The notes below the pieces were generated by a model, which had not been told where the DNA came from, made no database searches, and worked only from the letters and a program-made list of their open reading frames with translations. The translations under genes were made by a program, and so were the position numbers. This document shows positions 58,727-64,000 of a stretch of DNA of 64,000 bases, in pieces. The stretch's first letter is position 1; each line of letters starts with the position of its first letter. The stretch covers positions 1-64,000 of the forward strand of contig NZ_FLQR01000010.1 in NCBI RefSeq assembly GCF_900078385.1. The letters are read 5' to 3'. The DNA comes from an uncultured Microbacterium sp. (GTDB taxonomy: Bacteria > Actinomycetota > Actinomycetes > Actinomycetales > Microbacteriaceae).

Positions 58727-60388
58727 CTAGGCCACGGTGTCGGCTGCGGCTTGGGCCGCAGCTCGGGCTGATGCCGCCCCGTCGGCGGCGAGGGCAGCCG
58801 CGGCGATGCGCTCGGCATCGTCGCGGGTGTACTTCAGGAGCGTCGCGCGGACATCCGCGAGCGCGGTGGGCGCCATCGACAGGGTCGTGGCGCCGAGGCC
58901 GACGAGCACCACCGCGAGGAGCGGATCGGCCGCCGCCTCGCCGCAGATGCCGACCGGCTTGCCGGTCGTCCGGCCTGCGGCGCCGGTCATGCCGATCAGC
59001 TGCAGGACGGCGGGGTGCCACGGGTCCTGGAACGAGGAGACCGAGCCCAGGAGGCGGTCCGCCGCCATCGTGTACTGGGTCAGGTCGTTCGTGCCGATCG
59101 AGGCGAAGTCGGCGATGCCGAGCACCTTCTCGGCCATGAGAGCCGCCGACGGGACCTCGACCATGACACCGGCGGTCTTGATGCCGTAGTCGCGGCAGAG
59201 CGTGGTGAAGTACTCCGTCTCCTCGACCGTGCCGATCATGGGGGCCATGACCCACAGGTCGGCCTGCGTCGCAGCCTGAGCCTGCTGCAGCGCCGTCAGC
59301 TGTTCGCGGAGGATATCCTCGCTGGCCCGGAGCGACCGGATGCCGCGGAGCCCGAGAGCGGGGTTCTCCTCGTGCGCGTCGTTCAGGAACGCGAGGGGCT
59401 TGTCGGCGCCGGCGTCCAGCGCCCGGACGACGACCTTCTTGCCGGGGAACGCGTTCAGCAGCTCGGTGTAGGCCTTGGCCTGCTGCTCGACCGTCGGCGC
59501 CTGCGAGGAGCTGAGGAAGAGGAACTCGGTGCGGAACAGCCCCACGCCCTCCGCGCCGAGCTCGACGGCTTCGGCGGCGCCTTCGGGCTTGCCGAGGTTC
59601 GCGAGGAGCGGCACGGCGGTGCCGTCGGCGAGGGCGCCGGGCGTGATCGGCGCGGACGCGGCGGTGCGCCGCGCGTCGGCCCGGTGCTGCGCCTGGCTCA
59701 GCTCGTCGTCGGACGGACTCGCCGTCACGACGCCCTTGGCGGCATCCACGATGACGATCTCGCCGTCGGCGAGGTCCTTCGCGGCGGCGGCGCCGACGAC
59801 CGCGACGATCGACTTCTCGCGGGCGAGGATCGCCGTGTGCGAGGTCGGACCGCCATCGGTCGTGACGAGGGCGAGGACCTTGTCGAGGTCCAGCAGGGCG
59901 GTGTCGGCCGGCGCGAGGTCCTTGGCGACGAGGACGAACGGGTGGCCGGGGTCGGGGATGCCGGGTGCCGGAAGGCCGCGAAGCCGCGCGATGACCCGCT
60001 GGGCGACGTCGTCGAGGTCGGCGGCGCGCTCGCCGAGGTAGCCGCCCATCGCGGCGAGGGTGTCCCGGAACCGCGCGAAGGCGTCGTGGACGGCGAACTC
60101 GCCGGTCTTGCCGGCGGCGGTGCGGGTGAGGACCTCCTGGTCGAGCGTGGGGTCCTCGGCCATCATGGCCTGCGCCTCGAGCACCTCGCGGGCCAGGCCT
60201 CCGGCCTGCGCGCCACGCGTCTCGAGCTCCCGGGCGACGACGGCGACGGCATCCCGGACGCGCGCGATCTCCTCCTCCGGCGAGAGCGTGCTGGGCACGT
60301 CCTCGGGGGCGGGCAGGGGCTCGGCCATCCGTGCCACCGGTCCCTGGGCGACTCCCAGGCCGATGCCGACTCCGCGCAGTTCACTCAT
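58727..60388 (-). CDS. ptsI: Phosphoenolpyruvate-protein phosphotransferase (enzyme I)
   Basis: TDGGPTSHTAILAREKSIVAVVG phospho-His; LFRTEFLFL; IGTNDLTQY. Confidence 0.95.
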   Translation of the reverse strand: MSELRGVGIGLGVAQGPVARMAEPLPAPEDVPSTLSPEEEIARVRDAVAVVARELETRGAQAGGLAREVLEAQAMMAEDPTLDQEVLTRTAAGKTGEFAVHDAFARFRDTLAAMGGYLGERAADLDDVAQRVIARLRGLPAPGIPDPGHPFVLVAKDLAPADTALLDLDKVLALVTTDGGPTSHTAILAREKSIVAVVGAAAAKDLADGEIVIVDAAKGVVTASPSDDELSQAQHRADARRTAASAPITPGALADGTAVPLLANLGKPEGAAEAVELGAEGVGLFRTEFLFLSSSQAPTVEQQAKAYTELLNAFPGKKVVVRALDAGADKPLAFLNDAHEENPALGLRGIRSLRASEDILREQLTALQQAQAATQADLWVMAPMIGTVEETEYFTTLCRDYGIKTAGVMVEVPSAALMAEKVLGIADFASIGTNDLTQYTMAADRLLGSVSSFQDPWHPAVLQLIGMTGAAGRTTGKPVGICGEAAADPLLAVVLVGLGATTLSMAPTALADVRATLLKYTRDDAERIAAAALAADGAASARAAAQAAADTVA

Positions 60389-60416
60389 CGTCGTGTCCTC
60401 GTTCCGTTCTTCTTCT

Positions 60417-60704
60417 TCACTCGTCGTGGTCGGTCGTCAGCAGCTCGGCCAGCTCGTCGAGCACGTCGTCGGCGGCGTCCCCGTCGGCGATCAGGGTCAC
60501 GTAGTCGCCCTTCTCGGCACCGAGGGAGATAACCCCCAGGATGCTGGCGGCGTTCACCGGGCTGCCGGATCCCTTGGAGATCGACACCGGGATGCCGGCA
60601 TCCTTCACCGCCTGCGCGAACAGCTTCGCGGGGCGGGCGTGCAGCCCGTTGGACGAGCCGATGCGGATCGTCCGGGTGGCCTGCGGTGCGGACTCTTCCG
60701 TCAT
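60417..60704 (-). CDS. ptsH: Phosphocarrier protein HPr
   Basis: IGSSNGLHARPAKLFAQAVKDAG phospho-His15 motif. Confidence 0.95.
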   Translation of the reverse strand: MTEESAPQATRTIRIGSSNGLHARPAKLFAQAVKDAGIPVSISKGSGSPVNAASILGVISLGAEKGDYVTLIADGDAADDVLDELAELLTTDHDE

Positions 60705-61042
60705 GGGATGTTCCTCTCGGTGGCGTCTTCGTCCGCGGGTGCGGCCAGGGCGGTGTCGACCAGGGCGAGCGTGCGCGTCCCGTCGATGTCGGCGAACACG
60801 TCGTCCGGCAGCAGCACGACGCGCGCGCCGCGGTAGGCGGCATCCCGTCGGATGTGCTCGAGCGAGCGACGCAGGTGGGGGCCCACGAGCACGACGTCCG
60901 CGGCATCCAGATCGATGGCCAGGGACTGCTCGGTGCCGGCGACGGCACTGATGTCCCGTCCGGCCGCCTGGGCGGCATGGCGCACACGCTGCGCGACGAA
61001 CGTGCTCGACGCTCCCGCGCCGCACACCACGAGGATCCTCAT
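60701..61042 (-). CDS. Stand-alone PTS IIB-like protein (lactose/cellobiose IIB fold)
   Basis: MRILVVCGAGASSTFVAQRVRHAAQ P-loop-Cys; 113 aa; ATGA overlap with ptsH. Confidence 0.8.
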   Translation of the reverse strand: MRILVVCGAGASSTFVAQRVRHAAQAAGRDISAVAGTEQSLAIDLDAADVVLVGPHLRRSLEHIRRDAAYRGARVVLLPDDVFADIDGTRTLALVDTALAAPADEDATERNIP

Positions 61043-61151
61043 CGACCCGCCTCCTTCTTCGCCATTCTTGTGAAAGTGCTGGGAGCGGACAACCAGGTTC
61101 GCTTCCGCGGGGGAGGAAACTCCGTCGCGGGGTCGTGGTTGACTGTCCTCC

Positions 61152-63071
61152 GTGAGCAGAGCCAGGCAGGATCGCGTCGTCGCCCTGCTCACGCGACGCG
61201 GCGAATGGACGACCGCCGCAGAGCTCGCCGACGCGATCGGCGTGACCCCGCGCAGCATCCGGAGCTACGTCACGGGCCTGAACGCGCGCGTCGCGGACGG
61301 AGTCGTGGTCGAGTCGGGTCCGCAGGGCTACCGCCTCGGGCCGGACGCCGGCGCTGCGCTGCGGACGACGGGCCCGGACGCCTCCGCGCCGCGGGAGCGC
61401 CTGCACCGCCTGGTACGGGCGATCCTCGCCGCGCCGGACGGGGTGGATGTCTTCGAGATCGCCGACACCTTCCATGTCAGCCCCGCCACGGTGGAGGCCG
61501 ACCTCGGTCGCGTGCGGGCCCTGCTCGGCGGAACGGAGCTGACCCTCGAGCGCGCCGCGTCCCGCGCGCGTCTGCGTGGCACCGAGATGGCGCAGCGGAG
61601 ACTCCTCAGCAGACTCGCCCACGAGGAGACGGAGGACGGCGCCTTCGATCTGGAGGCGCTGCGTCGAACGCTCGGGGAAGGATCGATCGGCGCCAGAGCC
61701 TTCGGCCCGTTCAAGGCGGAGCTCGTCTCCGGCCTCGGGAATCTCGGCTACTTCGTCAACGAGTTCGGCATCGGCGACGTCATGATGCACATCGCGATCG
61801 CGGCCGACCGGGTCGCCGGCGACCATGCGCTCGACGACGGCGGCGAGGGCTCCACGCCTGCGCAGATCGCGGAGCTCATCGATCGGCTCAGCGCGGACCA
61901 CCTCGGCGTGCGCCTCGGCAGCGGGGACCTCAGCCACCTCGCCGCGATCGTGCAGAGCCGGGTCATCGCACCCGGCGCGGCCGCGCCCGCCGAGGTCATC
62001 CGCGAGCGGGTCGACCCCGAGGTGGAGGCCGCGGTCCGCGGCGTCGTCTCCCGCGCCGCCGCGGAGTTCCTCGTCGACCTCGACCATGACGACTTCGTCA
62101 TGCGGCTGTCGCTGCACGTGCAGAACCTCCGCGAGCGCGCGCGGGAGCAGGCATGGTCGCGGAACCCCCTGACCCGGTCGCTCAAGACGACGTACCCGAT
62201 GATCTTCGAGGTCGCGGTGTTCATCGCGGACGGGCTGCGGGGACTCCTCGGCATCCCGCTGCTCGACGACGAGATCGCGTACATCGCCATGCACGTCGGC
62301 GGGCGGCTCGAGCGCAGCCGCCGCGCCGGCGCCCTGCTGACGGCGACGATCGTCTGCCCCGGGTACTACGAGCTGCACGAGCTGCTGCGCTCGAGCGTCG
62401 ACCGCTCCCTCGGCGGGGCCATCGAGGTCGTCGACGTCGAGACGCGGGTCGACCCCGACTGGGAGTCGATCGACAGCGACCTGATCCTCAGCACGATCGA
62501 CCCGCCGCTCACCTCCGACCGGGTCGTGCGCATCCAGCCGTTCCTCACCGAGGCCGACGTGGAGCGCGTGCAGGCGGCGGCGGGGCGCGTGCGGCGGGCC
62601 CGGCGCCTCGCGCGGCTGCGCGCCGAGCTCGAACGCTACTTCTCGCCCGAGGCGTTCGTGCACGGCCTCGGCGCCGGCGTCGACGAGGAGCAGGTCATCC
62701 GCCGCCTCGGCGGTCTGCTCGTCGCGCAGGGGGTCATCGCCGAGGACTACGTCGAGCGGACGCTGGAGCGCGAGCGGCTCTCCTCCACGGCGTTCACCGA
62801 CGCGCTCGCCGTCCCGCACGCGATCGGGATGTCCGCCACCCGCACCTCGATCGCCGTGGGCATCGCCGACCCGTCGATCCCGTGGGGCGATGCGCGCGTG
62901 CAGGTCGTGGCCATGGTGGCGTTCTCCGAGTCCGACCGCGCCGCGTTCCAGACCGTGTTCGAGCAGCTCGTCGAGGTCTTCAGCGAGCGGGAGAGCGTCC
63001 AGCGGATCCTGCGCCGGGGGACGACCTTCACGGCATTCCTTGACGAACTCGTCGCCGTGGTGGACGGCTAG
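61152..63071 (+). CDS. mtlR: PRD/BglG-type transcriptional activator of mannitol genes (MtlR-like) with C-terminal EIIA-like domain
   Basis: N-terminal HTH, two PRDs (NLGYFVNEFGIGDVMMHIAIAADR; FLVDLDHDDFVMRLSLHVQNL), EIIB-like (TATIVCPGYYELHELL), EIIA-like (ALAVPHAIGMSATRTSIAVGIADPSIPWG). Confidence 0.88.
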   Translation: MSRARQDRVVALLTRRGEWTTAAELADAIGVTPRSIRSYVTGLNARVADGVVVESGPQGYRLGPDAGAALRTTGPDASAPRERLHRLVRAILAAPDGVDVFEIADTFHVSPATVEADLGRVRALLGGTELTLERAASRARLRGTEMAQRRLLSRLAHEETEDGAFDLEALRRTLGEGSIGARAFGPFKAELVSGLGNLGYFVNEFGIGDVMMHIAIAADRVAGDHALDDGGEGSTPAQIAELIDRLSADHLGVRLGSGDLSHLAAIVQSRVIAPGAAAPAEVIRERVDPEVEAAVRGVVSRAAAEFLVDLDHDDFVMRLSLHVQNLRERAREQAWSRNPLTRSLKTTYPMIFEVAVFIADGLRGLLGIPLLDDEIAYIAMHVGGRLERSRRAGALLTATIVCPGYYELHELLRSSVDRSLGGAIEVVDVETRVDPDWESIDSDLILSTIDPPLTSDRVVRIQPFLTEADVERVQAAAGRVRRARRLARLRAELERYFSPEAFVHGLGAGVDEEQVIRRLGGLLVAQGVIAEDYVERTLERERLSSTAFTDALAVPHAIGMSATRTSIAVGIADPSIPWGDARVQVVAMVAFSESDRAAFQTVFEQLVEVFSERESVQRILRRGTTFTAFLDELVAVVDG

Positions 63072-63098
63072 CGCGCTGCGCCCGCCGATGCGAGGACG

Positions 63099-63168
63099 CT
63101 GAGAAGCCACATCCGGCATGAGAAACCACGCCGGAGGTGGTTTCTCATGCTGATCGTGGTTTCTCGGC
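63099..63168. repeat. Family-3 nested palindromic element A
   Basis: GAGAAGCCAC [45 nt] GTGGTTTCTC with inner perfect CATGAGAAACCAC-gccggag-GTGGTTTCTCATG. Confidence 0.9.
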
Positions 63169-63181
63169 CGGCCGGGCGCCG

Positions 63182-63754
63182 TCAGGGTCGCGCGAGCCTG
63201 GTCTGCAGTCCCAGCCGGACCGCGGGCCACTCGTGCGGGAGGATCGAGTAGACGACCGTGTCGCGCAGCGTCCCGTCGGGTCCCAGTCGCGCGTTCCGCA
63301 GCACGCCGTCCTGCTTGGCGCCGAGCCGCTCGATCGCCGCGCGCGATTGGCGGTTGTGCCAGTGCGTGCGGAACTCCACGGCGATCGCATCGCACGCCTC
63401 GAAGGCGTGACCGAGGAGCAGGAGCTTCGCGGCCGTGTTCACCGCCGTCCGCTGCACGCGTGTGGCGAGCCAGGTGTAGCCGATCTCGACATGGCGGTTC
63501 GGCTGGTCGACGTTGCAGAACGTCGTCATGCCGACGGCGCGGCCCGCGTGGAGCACGGCCCACGGGTTCATGCGACCGGCATCCCGCTCGGCGAGACGGA
63601 ACGCGATCTCCTCCGCGGGCGACGCGGGCACCGACGTGTACCAGGCGTACTCGAGCCCCGTGGCGGCCTCGGCGAGGTCGTCCGCGTGGTCCGCGGCGAG
63701 CGGCTCGAGCCGCACGTGGTCGTTCTCCAGGACGCGGGGCTCGGTCAGCAGCAC
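63182..63754 (-). CDS. GNAT family N-acetyltransferase (RimJ/RimL-like)
   Basis: VRLEPLAADHADDLAEAATG ... IGYTWLATRVQRTAVNTAAKLLLLGHAFEACDAIAVEFRTHWHNRQSRAAIERLGAKQDG; GTG start. Confidence 0.88.
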   Translation of the reverse strand: MLLTEPRVLENDHVRLEPLAADHADDLAEAATGLEYAWYTSVPASPAEEIAFRLAERDAGRMNPWAVLHAGRAVGMTTFCNVDQPNRHVEIGYTWLATRVQRTAVNTAAKLLLLGHAFEACDAIAVEFRTHWHNRQSRAAIERLGAKQDGVLRNARLGPDGTLRDTVVYSILPHEWPAVRLGLQTRLARP

Positions 63755-63797
63755 GCCGTTCAGCCTACCGAGCGGGGTCCGGCGAAGCCGTGCAGCG

Positions 63798-63867
63798 CTG
63801 AGAAACCACATCCGGCATGACAAACCACGCCGGAGCGGGTTTCTCATGTTGATCGTGGTTTCTCAGC
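63798..63867. repeat. Family-3 nested palindromic element B
   Basis: CTGAGAAACCAC...GTGGTTTCTCAGC, same orientation and length (70 bp) as copy A with only a few mismatches. Confidence 0.9.
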
Positions 63868-63913
63868 GGCGCGGCCGCGGGGCGCAGTGCGGCGAGACCG
63901 CCGGGCGGGCGGG

Positions 63914-64000
63914 TCAGGCCGAGGCGGCGGCGACGAGCTCGCGCGCGCCGGCGTCGAGCGCGGCGAGCCGCGCCGCGGCGTCCTCGGCGGAGGTCCCGCG
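63914..64000 (-). CDS. C-terminal end of a CDS truncated by window edge, product unknown
   Basis: Open frame on minus strand ending RGTSAEDAAARLAALDAGARELVAAASA*. Confidence 0.4.
   Translation of the reverse strand, partial: RGTSAEDAAARLAALDAGARELVAAASA

Noticed and set aside
63099-63867. Insertion sequence or composite transposon around the GNAT gene
   Set aside because: No transposase ORF; flanking elements are 70-bp nested palindromes, more like REP/MITE elements

Overview
This 64-kb window is high-GC actinobacterial chromosomal DNA. Gene content and style fit a Microbacterium-like member of the Microbacteriaceae (inference, no database search). It carries about 57 densely packed CDSs. 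From left to right: (1) an aromatic-acid catabolic cluster (HpaE-like dehydrogenase, GntR, FAH-RraA fusion, MHS transporter, IclR, MobA/phenol-hydroxylase-like monooxygenase, TPP enzyme, aldehyde dehydrogenase); (2) RamB/ScfR-like regulator and pckG; (3) ABC exporters with a small HTH regulator; (4) the riboflavin operon with an FMN riboswitch; (5) glpD and glpK; (6) an orphan AbiEi-N/DUF559-like gene; (7) trpS, ppsR-ppsA, xthA; (8) sdhCDAB and manC; (9) a BMP-type nucleoside ABC transporter with cdd, deoA and add; (10) a sulfite-oxidase-like, flavin reductase and DUF6510-like module; (11) a complete mannitol PTS with ptsI, ptsH and mtlR. No rRNA, tRNA, CRISPR, prophage or transposase was seen. 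The most interesting signals are non-coding. Two sequence-unrelated families of intergenic inverted repeats share one architecture (10-bp core arms, 45-46-nt spacer). One family brackets the DUF559-like gene and the other brackets a GNAT gene. A third family has a strict 73-bp/26-bp unit structure and occurs at two loci. A shared GTATAC-core operator appears to link three promoters of the aromatic cluster, and one of these sits next to twin IclR-type boxes. The hexamer GGATGC/GCATCC looks over-represented on both strands in a way that overrides normal codon choice.
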